Part shown: positions 16,013 to 23,399 of the stretch, one piece after another
Numbering within the stretch: position 1 is the stretch's first letter
Layout: the number at the start of each line of letters is the position of its first letter
Assembly (NCBI GenBank): GCA_936924235.1
Contig: CAKZHN010000402.1
Location: 1-30,783 of the forward strand
Length of the DNA: 30,783 nucleotides
DNA from: an uncultured Rhodoplanes sp.
Lineage (GTDB): Bacteria; Pseudomonadota; Alphaproteobacteria; Rhizobiales; Xanthobacteraceae
Reading direction: 5' to 3'
Made by a program: the position numbers and the translations under genes
The notes under the pieces: model-generated
The model's input: the letters and a program-made list of their open reading frames with translations, nothing else
What the model was told of the DNA's origin: nothing
Database searches by the model: none

Positions 16013-16115
16013 AATTCTTAGCTAATATTGGTCGTGTTCTCCAGATTTGGCCTATGGTTGCTGCGATACGAAAACAGCAGGGCAGCCGTCAGGTCTGCCC
16101 ACGGGAGTGAGCGTC

Positions 16116-17678
16116 ATGGAGATGAGCGTACCGGTCGGCGGCGACAGCAAGACCGTCGAGCAGCCGAAAAACCAGGCCCCCCGCGACCGGCGCAACTCCA
16201 GCGACCTCGATGTCTGGCTGGAGAAGGCCGAGGCGATGGGCGAGCTCAAGCGCATCACCGCCGAGGTCAGCTCCGACCTCGAAGCTGCGCACATCACCTA
16301 CCTGGTGGGCATGGAGAAGAGCCCGGCGCTGCTGTTCGAGAACATCAAGGGCCATCCCGGGCACAAGGCCCTCTACAACATGATCGGCTGCAACCTGTCG
16401 CGGTTCTGCCTGATGATCGGCGAGGAGCCGGTCGATCATCCGCTCAAGGCGGTGCAGCTCCTGCAGAAGAAGCTCGGTCGCAAGATGAAGCCCACCGAGG
16501 TGCCGGCCGAGAGCGCGATCTGCAACCAGAACATCGTCGAGGGCGACAAGATCGACATCCGCATGTTCCCGGCGCAGCGGATGTGGCCGCTCGACGGCGG
16601 CATGTATCTCGGCACCGCGGACTCGGTGATCACCAAGGACCCCGAGAGCGGCCGCGTCAATGTCGGCACCTACCGGATGATGATCAAAGGCCCGCGCGAG
16701 ATCGGCGTCTACACCTCGCCGGGCAAGGACGGCGGCGCCGACCGCGACAAGTGGTGGAAGATGGGCAAGCCCGCGCCGATCGCGGCGGCCTACGGCATCG
16801 ACCCGCTGCTGTTTCTCGTCGGCGCCACGACGCTGCCGAAGACCGAGAGCGAGTACGAATACTATTCCGGCATCAAGGGCTCGCCGATCGAGCTGTTCAC
16901 CTCCGACCTCACCGGTCTGCCGCTGCCGGCGCATGCCGAGATCATCCTCGAAGGTCATCTCTATCCGGACGAGACCTTCGCCGAAGGACCGTTCGGCGAG
17001 TTTACCGGCTACTACGGCCGGCCGAGCGGCGCCACGCCCTACATGCGCGTGGAGCGCGTGCGCTATCGCAACAATCCGACGCTGACCTGCGCGTTGATGG
17101 CCGACGGGCCGTCGAACGAATGCGGCCTGTTCTGGGCCGCGGTGCGCTCCGCCGGCATCTGGGCCGACCTGCAGAAGCTCGGCATCCCGGGCATCCAGGG
17201 TGTGTGGTCGGTGCCCGAAGCCGCGGGCTGGGGCATGACCGTGGTGTCGATCAAGCAGATGTATGCGGGCCACGCCTCGCAAGTGATGGCGCTCGCCGCG
17301 CAATGCACCGCCGGCGCCTACTTCGGCAAGTACATCATCGTGGTCGATGACGACATCGACCCGAGCAACATCGGCCAGGTGCTGTGGGCGATGGCGACGC
17401 GCTCGCGGCCGGCGCAGTCGATCGACATCCTGCGTGAGACCTGGAGCACGTTCCTCGATCCGAGCCTCAATCCGCCGGAAATCCGGCCGTGGGGATCGAA
17501 GGCGCTGATCAACGCCTGCATGGATTACAAATACATCAAGTCGTTCTCGCCGCGGACCAAGCTCGACAAGAAGACCTACGACCAGGTGGTGTCGCGCTGG
17601 CAGGAGCTCGGTTTGAGCGGCAAGCCGCCGGAAATCACGGTTTTCGAGGACAAGACGTCGGCGAAAGATGTGACGTGA
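16116..17678 (+). CDS. UbiD-family (prenylated-FMN) decarboxylase
   Basis: A 520-residue protein of the UbiD superfamily, which (de)carboxylates aromatic or conjugated acids using prenylated FMN. The catalytic Arg-Glu-Glu is present: Arg187 (NVGTYRMM) and Glu290/Glu295 (EGPFGEFTGYYG), with the same spacing as Fdc1 Arg173-Glu277-Glu282. The metal/phosphate ligand Asn182 fits, and a Glu near 246 (SEYEYYSG) fits the third ligand. The position matching Fdc1 His191 is Asp205 (SPGKDGG), an unusual change. The ATG at 16116 has GGGAG eight bases upstream; the longer frame from 16047 has no such site. The prenyltransferase UbiX is not in this window. Next to ring-cleavage-like genes it suggests aromatic acid catabolism; the substrate is unknown. 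Confidence 0.9.
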   Translation: MEMSVPVGGDSKTVEQPKNQAPRDRRNSSDLDVWLEKAEAMGELKRITAEVSSDLEAAHITYLVGMEKSPALLFENIKGHPGHKALYNMIGCNLSRFCLMIGEEPVDHPLKAVQLLQKKLGRKMKPTEVPAESAICNQNIVEGDKIDIRMFPAQRMWPLDGGMYLGTADSVITKDPESGRVNVGTYRMMIKGPREIGVYTSPGKDGGADRDKWWKMGKPAPIAAAYGIDPLLFLVGATTLPKTESEYEYYSGIKGSPIELFTSDLTGLPLPAHAEIILEGHLYPDETFAEGPFGEFTGYYGRPSGATPYMRVERVRYRNNPTLTCALMADGPSNECGLFWAAVRSAGIWADLQKLGIPGIQGVWSVPEAAGWGMTVVSIKQMYAGHASQVMALAAQCTAGAYFGKYIIVVDDDIDPSNIGQVLWAMATRSRPAQSIDILRETWSTFLDPSLNPPEIRPWGSKALINACMDYKYIKSFSPRTKLDKKTYDQVVSRWQELGLSGKPPEITVFEDKTSAKDVT

Positions 17679-17741
17679 AGCATGCTGGTCTGCGACATGA
17701 CGCGTGCTGACCGCTGCGGCTGTGCCACGCTCTCTCCGCGA

Positions 17742-17852
17742 GTCATTGCCGGGCTTGACCTGGCAATCCATGATGAAGTGCAGCGAGGGCGGCCGTAAGA
17801 ATTGATCTCGTTGCAAGGTCTCATGGATGCGCGGGTCAAGCCCGCGCATGAC
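17742..17852. repeat. Composite palindromic repeat (RIME-like), copy 2
   Basis: Unit 2a (17742-17773) has arms ATTGCCGGG/CCTGGCAAT with one mismatch. Unit 2b (17821-17852) has perfect arms ATGCGCGGG/CCCGCGCAT and loop TCAAG. The units face each other across 47 bases, as in copy 1. Here the element separates two genes of the same direction, UbiD and the hydrolase, and takes up most of their 221-bp gap. Confidence 0.8.
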
Positions 17853-17899
17853 ACCACCTGTGTTGCGGCTCTGCGCCGCGTCGCTAAAAGGAGTGCTGC

Positions 17900-19060
17900 A
17901 TGAACGTCCAAGACAAGCCCAAGGGCTCGCGCGAGCGCACGCTGGACGAGGTCAAGGCCGAGTTCATGCGACGGGCCGGCAAACTCAATCCGTTCGAGGA
18001 CATCAAGCGCGAGGACGCCGAGAAGGTGATGGCGGCGTTGAAAAACCTCGACAAGGATCATTGGGCCGAGGAGTGGTGCAAGATCGGGCTCGCCTACGAA
18101 CATCAGGCGGACACGCTCGCCAAGACCGACGGCAGCCGCGACACGTTGCGCGAGCTCTACATGCACGCCTTCGATGCCTGCCGTGTCGGCCGCTATCCGT
18201 CGCCGGTGTCGCCCGGCAAGGTTGTCGCCTATCACTACTCGCTACGCATGTTCAGCAAGGCGTCGAAGTATTTCGATCCGCCGCTGGAGATCATCGAGAT
18301 CCCGTTCGAAGGCAAGAAGCTGGTCGGCTATCTGCAGAAGCCGCCGGGCGTTTCCAATCCCGCCGTGGTGCTGCACTGGGGCGGCGTCGACGGCTGGAAG
18401 GAAGATAGGCTTCGCATCGCCAGCGAGATCATGAAGGCGGGCCTCGCCTCGTTCACCATCGACATGCCGGGCAGCGGCGAAAACCCGGTGCTGTACGGCG
18501 ATCCGCTCGCCGAGAAGACCTATTTCGCCTGGCTCGACTATCTGCCGACGCGAACCGACATCGACGGCAAATCGGTCGCGGTCTGGGGCGGCAGCTTCGG
18601 CGCCTACTGGGCGGCGCGGCTCGCCTTCACGGCCAAGGACCGCATCAAGGGCGCGGTGTTCCACGGTGGCAACGTGCATTACGGCTTCCAGAAGGAATGG
18701 CTGGTGCCAGCCTTCACCACCGGCGGCGCGACGTATCTGTTCGGCGCGCAGAGCCTGCTCGACGCGCGCGGCCGGGCGATGGGCGTGAAGACCGTCGACG
18801 ATTTCCTCGAAGCGGTGGCGCCGCTGTCGCTCAAGACCATGGGCCTGCTCGACAAGCCGTCAGCGCCGCTGCTCGGCGTCAACGGCAAGCTCGACGACCA
18901 GGCGCCGGTCGCCGACATTTATTTGCTGCTCGAGCACGGCAATCCGAAATCGGCGAAGGTCTATCCCGAAGGCCACCACATGGGCCGCACCCCGGGCCAG
19001 CCGGCCGACGCGATCGCGACGATGATCGTGGCGTGGCTGAAGGATCAGTTAGCGCGGTAA
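17900..19060 (+). CDS. Alpha/beta hydrolase, 2,6-dihydroxypseudooxynicotine hydrolase-like (possible C-C hydrolase)
   Basis: A 386-residue protein with a helical N-terminal region of about 125 residues acting as a lid, followed by an alpha/beta-hydrolase domain. The nucleophile is Ser232 in WGGSFGAYWAARLA, the acid is Asp332 or Asp333 in NGKLDDQAP, and the base is His359 or His360 in PEGHHMGR. The layout matches the family of 2,6-dihydroxypseudooxynicotine hydrolase, a C-C bond hydrolase, and of FrsA-like esterases. In this setting, cleavage of a ring-opened product from the dioxygenase is a reasonable guess but unproven. AAAGGAG lies six bases before the ATG. It follows the UbiD gene in the same direction across repeat copy 2, so separate expression is possible. 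Confidence 0.85.
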   Translation: MNVQDKPKGSRERTLDEVKAEFMRRAGKLNPFEDIKREDAEKVMAALKNLDKDHWAEEWCKIGLAYEHQADTLAKTDGSRDTLRELYMHAFDACRVGRYPSPVSPGKVVAYHYSLRMFSKASKYFDPPLEIIEIPFEGKKLVGYLQKPPGVSNPAVVLHWGGVDGWKEDRLRIASEIMKAGLASFTIDMPGSGENPVLYGDPLAEKTYFAWLDYLPTRTDIDGKSVAVWGGSFGAYWAARLAFTAKDRIKGAVFHGGNVHYGFQKEWLVPAFTTGGATYLFGAQSLLDARGRAMGVKTVDDFLEAVAPLSLKTMGLLDKPSAPLLGVNGKLDDQAPVADIYLLLEHGNPKSAKVYPEGHHMGRTPGQPADAIATMIVAWLKDQLAR

Positions 19061-19098
19061 GGTCTGATCCAATCAAATTGCAGTCTTGGAATTTGTGA

Positions 19099-19130
19099 CC
19101 CTGGGTCCCCGCTTTCGCGGGGACCCAGGG
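19099..19130. repeat. Dispersed GC-rich palindrome, copy 2
   Basis: Arms CCCTGGGTCCCCGC (19099-19112) and the complement (19117-19130) are perfect around loop TTTC. The core GGTCCCCGC is shared with the element at 1366-1397, reversed. It lies between the convergent hydrolase and amine oxidase genes. Confidence 0.85.
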
Positions 19131-19168
19131 CTTCGCAAATCAATTCAGCGATGCTGAGTTGTTTACGA

Positions 19169-20683
19169 TCACTCGATTGTACGTCGGCGCTTGCTGGTCT
19201 TGCTGCTGCTCTTGCTGGCGCTCGGCTTTGGCTTCGCAGCAGGCTCGGGCTTGGCCTGCGGCTTTGCCTGCGCCGTGGTGCCGCCGCGCGGCGACGTCGG
19301 TGCTGGCTCAGGCTCGGGCTTCGGCTGCGGCAGGTCGGGCAGGCCGGACAGCCGCCGCACCACCTGATCGGCGGCGCGCTCGCCGGACTCCCAGGCGCCA
19401 CCGACCGTGCCCCACAGGGTGTCGTGCGTTGCTTCGCCGGCGAAATAGACCCGCTCGCGCACCGGCTCGCGCAGTGCAGCGCGCGCCCATTGCATGCCGG
19501 GCGACGCGGTCGACATCGCGCCCATCACCCAGGGCTCGTTGTTCCAGCGCGTCGTCTGCGTCCGCTGCACGGCGCTCCTGACATTGTTGCCGAACAGGCC
19601 GCTCAGCCATTCGACCGCGAAATCGACCGACGCCAGATCGCCCTGCGTCATCAGCTCACGGCCGAAGCGGCCGCCGACCTCGATCACCGAAAGCGACGTG
19701 CCCGAGACATTGGCGAGCAGCGCCGCGGTGCGCGGACCGGACGCCCGCTCGAACACCAGATCGTCGCGCTGCAGGCCAAGCGGATTGCCCGGCAGATCGA
19801 GCGCGATGTGGTCGAGGCTGCCGAGCTTGAGCGCGGCCAGCGCATCGGCCTGCCGCTTGGGCAGGCCCTTGTCGAACTTGATGCGCTCGGCGGCCAGCAC
19901 GTTGGTCGAGGCGGTGCAGATCATGAAACGCGCCGAGATGGTGCCGCGCGGTGTGGTCGCCTCGACCCGCGCGCCGCGGCTGGTGTCGACCGCACTCACC
20001 GGCGATTCCATCTCGACCGGGATGCCTTCGGCGAGCTTGGCGAGCAGCGCGCCGTAGCCCTGGCGGCAGAACGCCGCGGCGTCGCGCTCGGCCGACCGGC
20101 TGAAATCGATCGCCGAGATTTCGCGGAGGTCGCGGCTGGTCGCATACGGACCCAGCGCGAACTCCACCGTGGCCTGCCAGTCACCCAGGTCTTTCGGCAG
20201 AGCCTTCAGGCAGTCCATGTCGGGCTTGCCGCGCACCGTGTCAGCGATGGTGCGATTGGCACGAACCAGCGCCGACAGATAGTCCTCAAGCTCGCCCTCG
20301 CGGGCGTCGCGCTGCCCAATGCGAACGCGCTGGCCCGAGGGCGACTGGTAGATGTCGAGGCCGGTGCGCGAGGCGAGCTTCGACAGCGGGTTGATGTCGG
20401 GCGACAGGATCCAGTGGGCGCCGCGGTCGAACGGTACGCTGAAGCTGCGGGTGTCCGTGAAGCAGCGGCCGCCGACCCGGGCGGTCGCCTCGACCATGGT
20501 GAAGCTGCGCCCCGCCGCCGAAAGCTTGCGGGCCGCCGCGATCCCGGCCGCGCCCGCGCCGACGATGATCACATCGACGTCGGCCGCCGGACCGCCCTGA
20601 CCGAAAGCGGGCTTGGCCGCGAATGCGGCGGCGCTAGCGAGAAAGGCGCGTCGGCTGAGTGGGCTCACGGGTTTGCGGCTCAT
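19169..20683 (-). CDS. Tat-exported flavin amine oxidase with basic C-terminal tail
   Basis: A 504-residue FAD-dependent amine oxidase (monoamine/polyamine oxidase family). The N-terminus has a Tat signal (SRRAFLASAAAF, residues 10-21, cleavage near AFG at about 28), so the enzyme should act in the periplasm. The dinucleotide fold is VIIVGAGAAGIAAARKL (GxGxxG at 42-47), followed by GGRCFT. The C-terminal FAD motif is YFAGEATHDTLWGTVGGAWE. After about residue 448 comes a 56-residue Pro/Lys/Ala/Ser tail ending in RRR, not usual for the family. The ATG at 20683 is chosen for the Tat signal, although no clear ribosome site precedes it. The amine substrate is unknown. It converges on the catabolic hydrolase. 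Confidence 0.88.
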   Translation of the reverse strand: MSRKPVSPLSRRAFLASAAAFAAKPAFGQGGPAADVDVIIVGAGAAGIAAARKLSAAGRSFTMVEATARVGGRCFTDTRSFSVPFDRGAHWILSPDINPLSKLASRTGLDIYQSPSGQRVRIGQRDAREGELEDYLSALVRANRTIADTVRGKPDMDCLKALPKDLGDWQATVEFALGPYATSRDLREISAIDFSRSAERDAAAFCRQGYGALLAKLAEGIPVEMESPVSAVDTSRGARVEATTPRGTISARFMICTASTNVLAAERIKFDKGLPKRQADALAALKLGSLDHIALDLPGNPLGLQRDDLVFERASGPRTAALLANVSGTSLSVIEVGGRFGRELMTQGDLASVDFAVEWLSGLFGNNVRSAVQRTQTTRWNNEPWVMGAMSTASPGMQWARAALREPVRERVYFAGEATHDTLWGTVGGAWESGERAADQVVRRLSGLPDLPQPKPEPEPAPTSPRGGTTAQAKPQAKPEPAAKPKPSASKSSSKTSKRRRTIE

Positions 20684-20775
20684 GGTTGGCAAATGGTTTT
20701 TACGCCGCGGCGCAGCGAACGCAATCCCCGCATGAAACGGGCACTTGGACAATGGACACGGTTCACGGCCAGTTA

Positions 20776-20789
20776 CCGCGATATCGCGG
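20776..20789. promoter_or_regulatory. Perfect 14-bp palindrome between divergent genes
   Basis: CCGCGATATCGCGG is fully self-complementary and lies in the 197-bp region between the amine oxidase and the YiiX-like gene. Outer bases GTTCA (20761-20765) and TGAAC (20793-20797) also pair. It is a possible operator, but one GC-rich 14-mer is weak evidence. The rest of the gap shows only a small GCGGG/CCCGC hairpin (20844-20858) ahead of the plus-strand gene. Confidence 0.35.
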
Positions 20790-20880
20790 CAATGAACCGA
20801 ATTGCAACGAGTCCTGACTAAAGTGTCGCACCATAAGGCAAACGCGGGAGAAACCCGCAAGCCACGATTGGCACGGCGTC

Positions 20881-21705
20881 ATGAACTGGATGCTCAGTGG
20901 AATCGGTCAAAAGATCGCCGCGTATCTCGATCGCGCCGAGCAAGGCTATGAGCCGTTCACGCCGAGCGATCCGATCGCGCTGCGCAAGACGCTTCGGCCC
21001 GGCGACGTGCTGCTGGTCGAGGGCAACAATCACGTTTCCGGCGTCATCAAGTACCTGACCCAGTCGACTTGGTCCCATGCCGCGCTGTACGTCGGCCCGA
21101 TCGGTGAGCGCACCGCGGCCGATGGCGAGCCGCTCGTGTTGGTCGAGGCGGTGCTCGGCATCGGTGTGATCGGCGCGCCGCTGTCGAAATACGACAACTA
21201 TCACACCCGCATCTGCCGCCCGATCGGGCTCACCCGCGACGACTGCGCGCGGGTCTGCACCTATGCGGCCGAGCGGATCGGCTTCGACTACGACGTCAAG
21301 AACATCTTCGACCTGATGCGCTATCTGTTCCCGCTGCCGGTGCCACAGCGCTGGCGCCGGCGCATGATGTCGCTCGGCTCCGGCCATCCGACGCGGATCA
21401 TCTGCTCGGCGCTGATCGCCCAGGCCTTCGAGCACGTGCACTATCCGATCCTGCCCAAGATCACCCGGCTCAAAAGCGAGAGCGCCCGCCGCGACATGCT
21501 GGAAATCCGGCACTCGTCGCTGTACGCGCCGCGCGATTTCGACATTTCGCCCTACTTCCAGCTGGTGAAGCCCACCATCGAGAACGGCTTCGATTACCGC
21601 CGGCTCGCCTGGAAGCACCTGCCGCACACCCACGAGGACGTGCCGTCCGCGCCCGACGCGGACGATGCGGGCGACCTCGAAGGCGTCACAGCGGCGCAGC
21701 ATTAG
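20881..21705 (+). CDS. YiiX/YebB-like permuted papain-fold cysteine hydrolase (NlpC/P60 relative)
   Basis: A 274-residue protein of the circularly permuted NlpC/P60 (LRAT/YiiX-like) group. The pattern is RPGDVLLVEGNNHVSGVIKYLTQ near 39, then STWSHAALYVG with the likely catalytic His66, an acidic residue near 89 (VLVEAV), and IICSALIAQAF with the likely catalytic Cys175. The order His before Cys is the mark of the permuted fold. Such enzymes hydrolyse amide or acyl bonds of peptides or lipids. No signal peptide is seen, so a cytoplasmic or membrane-face role is possible. The start lacks a strong ribosome site; Met4 at 20890 is an alternative. The EI24-like membrane protein follows 61 bases later. 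Confidence 0.85.
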   Translation: MNWMLSGIGQKIAAYLDRAEQGYEPFTPSDPIALRKTLRPGDVLLVEGNNHVSGVIKYLTQSTWSHAALYVGPIGERTAADGEPLVLVEAVLGIGVIGAPLSKYDNYHTRICRPIGLTRDDCARVCTYAAERIGFDYDVKNIFDLMRYLFPLPVPQRWRRRMMSLGSGHPTRIICSALIAQAFEHVHYPILPKITRLKSESARRDMLEIRHSSLYAPRDFDISPYFQLVKPTIENGFDYRRLAWKHLPHTHEDVPSAPDADDAGDLEGVTAAQH

Positions 21706-21732
21706 GCTTGCCCAATCCGCCTGTCGGACATA

Positions 21733-21752
21733 CCTCTGCGAGGCCGCAGAGG
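21733..21752 (+). promoter_or_regulatory. Hairpin overlapping the ribosome site of the EI24-like gene
   Basis: CCTCTGCG (21733-21740) pairs perfectly with CGCAGAGG (21745-21752) around loop AGGC. The right arm runs into AGAGGGG, the only purine-rich ribosome-site candidate before the ATG at 21767. It could limit translation of the membrane protein or act as a weak attenuator. Confidence 0.4.
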
Positions 21753-21766
21753 GGCCCATACGCGCC

Positions 21767-22513
21767 ATGTTCGAAGCCGCCTTCAAATCGCTGAACCAGA
21801 TGTTCTCGCCGGAGTTCCGGCGCGTGCTGCTCAAGTCGATCGGGTTGGCGCTGCTGACGATCATCCTGGTCGCCATCGGGCTGAACCGGGTGTTCGCCTG
21901 GCTCACCGCCGCCGGCGCGAACTGGGCCGAAGCGGACTTCGGCGGCCACGCCGTGTGGCAGGTGATGTCGTGGATCATCTCGATTGCCGCGACGCTTGGC
22001 GTCATCACCGGCGCGGTGTTCCTGATGCCCGCCGTCACCGCCTTCGTCGGCTCGTTCTTCGTCGATGAGATCGGCGAGATCGTCGAACGGACCTATTATC
22101 CGGCTGAGCCGCCGGGCCACGCACTGCCGCTGATGACCGCGATGGTCGAAGGCATCAAGACCGCGCTGCTCGCCGTCGCGGTCTATCTCTGCGCGCTGCC
22201 GTTTCTGCTGTTCGCGGGCGCGGGCCTCGTGATCATGTTCATCGCCACCGCGTGGCTGCTCAGCCGGGAGTATTTCCTGCTCGCCGCGATGCGCTTCCGC
22301 CCGCCCGAAGAGGCCAAGGCGATGCGCCGCGCCAACAGCACCAGCGTGTTTATCGCAGGCCTGCCGATCGCGCTGTTCGTCTCGATCCCGGTCTTGAACC
22401 TGGCCACGCCGCTGTTCGCCATGGCGATGATGGTGCACGTGCACAAGCGGCTGTCAGGCCAGCGCGTCGAACTGATCCCGCCGCGGCGCGGGCAGTTTTC
22501 TGGTGGAGCATGA
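21767..22513 (+). CDS. EI24/CysZ-family integral membrane protein
   Basis: A 248-residue protein with several strongly hydrophobic helices, at about 26-48, 65-95, 135-165 and 205-225. Sequence features such as the opening AFKSLNQMFSPEFRRVLLKS, the early segment VDEIGEIVERTYYP and the later LLSREYFLLAAMRF match the EI24-domain family, which includes the CysZ sulfate permease. Sulfate transport is possible, but many alphaproteobacterial members are untested and no cys genes are nearby. The start is ATG 21767, since the upstream extension lies in the 3' end of the preceding gene. The stop codon TGA (22511-22513) is contributed by the dispersed repeat that begins at 22506. Confidence 0.85.
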   Translation: MFEAAFKSLNQMFSPEFRRVLLKSIGLALLTIILVAIGLNRVFAWLTAAGANWAEADFGGHAVWQVMSWIISIAATLGVITGAVFLMPAVTAFVGSFFVDEIGEIVERTYYPAEPPGHALPLMTAMVEGIKTALLAVAVYLCALPFLLFAGAGLVIMFIATAWLLSREYFLLAAMRFRPPEEAKAMRRANSTSVFIAGLPIALFVSIPVLNLATPLFAMAMMVHVHKRLSGQRVELIPPRRGQFSGGA

Positions 22514-22554
22514 TCTTTTCCGAAAACCGTTTCACACTTTTCGGGATCATGCCC
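22506..22554. repeat. 49-bp dispersed hairpin repeat, copy 1
   Basis: Outer arms GAGCATGATC and GATCATGCCC and inner arms CCGAAAA/TTTTCGG fold into one long hairpin. It differs from the copy at 26513-26561 at three positions of 49. It includes the stop of the EI24-like gene and nearly reaches the nth stop. Similar sequences are, from memory, very common between genes in Bradyrhizobium relatives. Confidence 0.9.
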
Positions 22555-22560
22555 TAGGCA

Positions 22561-23376
22561 TCACGCATTGACGGTCTTGCCCGGCCACTTGCACAGGTCG
22601 GCGATGATGCATTTCTCGCAGAGCGGCTTGCGCGCCAGGCACGTGTAGCGGCCGTGCAGGATGAGCCAGTGGTGCGCGTGCAGCATGTACTGCCCGGGGA
22701 TCACCTCGACGAGCTTCAGCTCCACCGCCAGCGGATCCTTGCCGGGCGCGAGCCCAGTGCGGTTGCCGATGCGGAAGATGTGCGTGTCGACCGCCATGGT
22801 CGGCTGACCGAACGCCATGTTGAGCACGACGTTCGCGGTCTTGCGCCCGACGCCGGGCAACTCCTGAAGCTCCTCGCGCGTGCCAGGCACGATGCCGCCG
22901 TGCTTCGCGATGAGCTGCTCCGACAACGCAATGACGTTCTTGGCCTTGGTGCGGAACAACCCGATGGTCTTGACCAGCTCGCGCACGCGGTCTTCGCCGA
23001 GCGCGGCCATCTTTTCCGGTGTGTCGGCGAGCGCGAACAGCGCCGGCGTCGCCTTGTTGACACCGGCGTCGGTCGCTTGCGCGGAGAGCACCACGGCGAC
23101 GAGCAGCGTGAACGGGTTGATGTGATGCAGTTCGCCCTTGGGCTCGGGCATCGCTTCCTGGAAGCGGCGGAACGCTTCCTCGATCTCGGCCTTGGTCCAG
23201 GGCTTGGTGGTGCCGTGCATCGCCTTGACGTCGGCACGGGCCTGCACTTTTTTCGGCTTCAGCTTGGCGGCCCGGCCCTTGCGGGCTTTTTTCACCGCCG
23301 CCGCCGTTTTCTTGGCGGTTTTGGCCCGCGAGGCGGGCTTCTTTTTCGTCGTCCGGCTGGTCGTTTTCTTGGCCAT
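22561..23376 (-). CDS. nth: Endonuclease III with Lys-rich N-terminal extension
   Basis: DNA glycosylase/AP lyase that removes oxidised pyrimidines in base excision repair. The 271-residue product contains the helix-hairpin-helix with catalytic lysine (LPGVGRKTANVVLNMAFG), the catalytic aspartate (AVDTHIFRI) and the C-x6-C-x2-C-x5-C iron-sulfur motif (CLARKPLCEKCIIADLC). E. coli Nth has 211 residues; here about 50 extra N-terminal residues are packed with Lys, Arg, Ala and Thr (AKKTTSRTTKKKPASRAK), like a histone H1 tail. The ATG at 23376 has AGGG five bases upstream and keeps this tail. It is divergent from the DUF2244 gene with only 23 bases between starts. Confidence 0.96.
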   Translation of the reverse strand: MAKKTTSRTTKKKPASRAKTAKKTAAAVKKARKGRAAKLKPKKVQARADVKAMHGTTKPWTKAEIEEAFRRFQEAMPEPKGELHHINPFTLLVAVVLSAQATDAGVNKATPALFALADTPEKMAALGEDRVRELVKTIGLFRTKAKNVIALSEQLIAKHGGIVPGTREELQELPGVGRKTANVVLNMAFGQPTMAVDTHIFRIGNRTGLAPGKDPLAVELKLVEVIPGQYMLHAHHWLILHGRYTCLARKPLCEKCIIADLCKWPGKTVNA

Positions 23377-23399
23377 CTTTGCCCTATATTTGGTGCAGC

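Noticed and set aside
16089..17849. 586-residue minus-strand open frame opposite the UbiD gene
   Set aside because: An antisense shadow of a clear UbiD protein, with no family motifs; it also runs through the RIME-like repeat.
19151..20821. 556-residue plus-strand open frame opposite the amine oxidase
   Set aside because: The real gene on the minus strand has a Tat signal and FAD motifs; the plus frame has only Arg/Ala/Gly-rich text.
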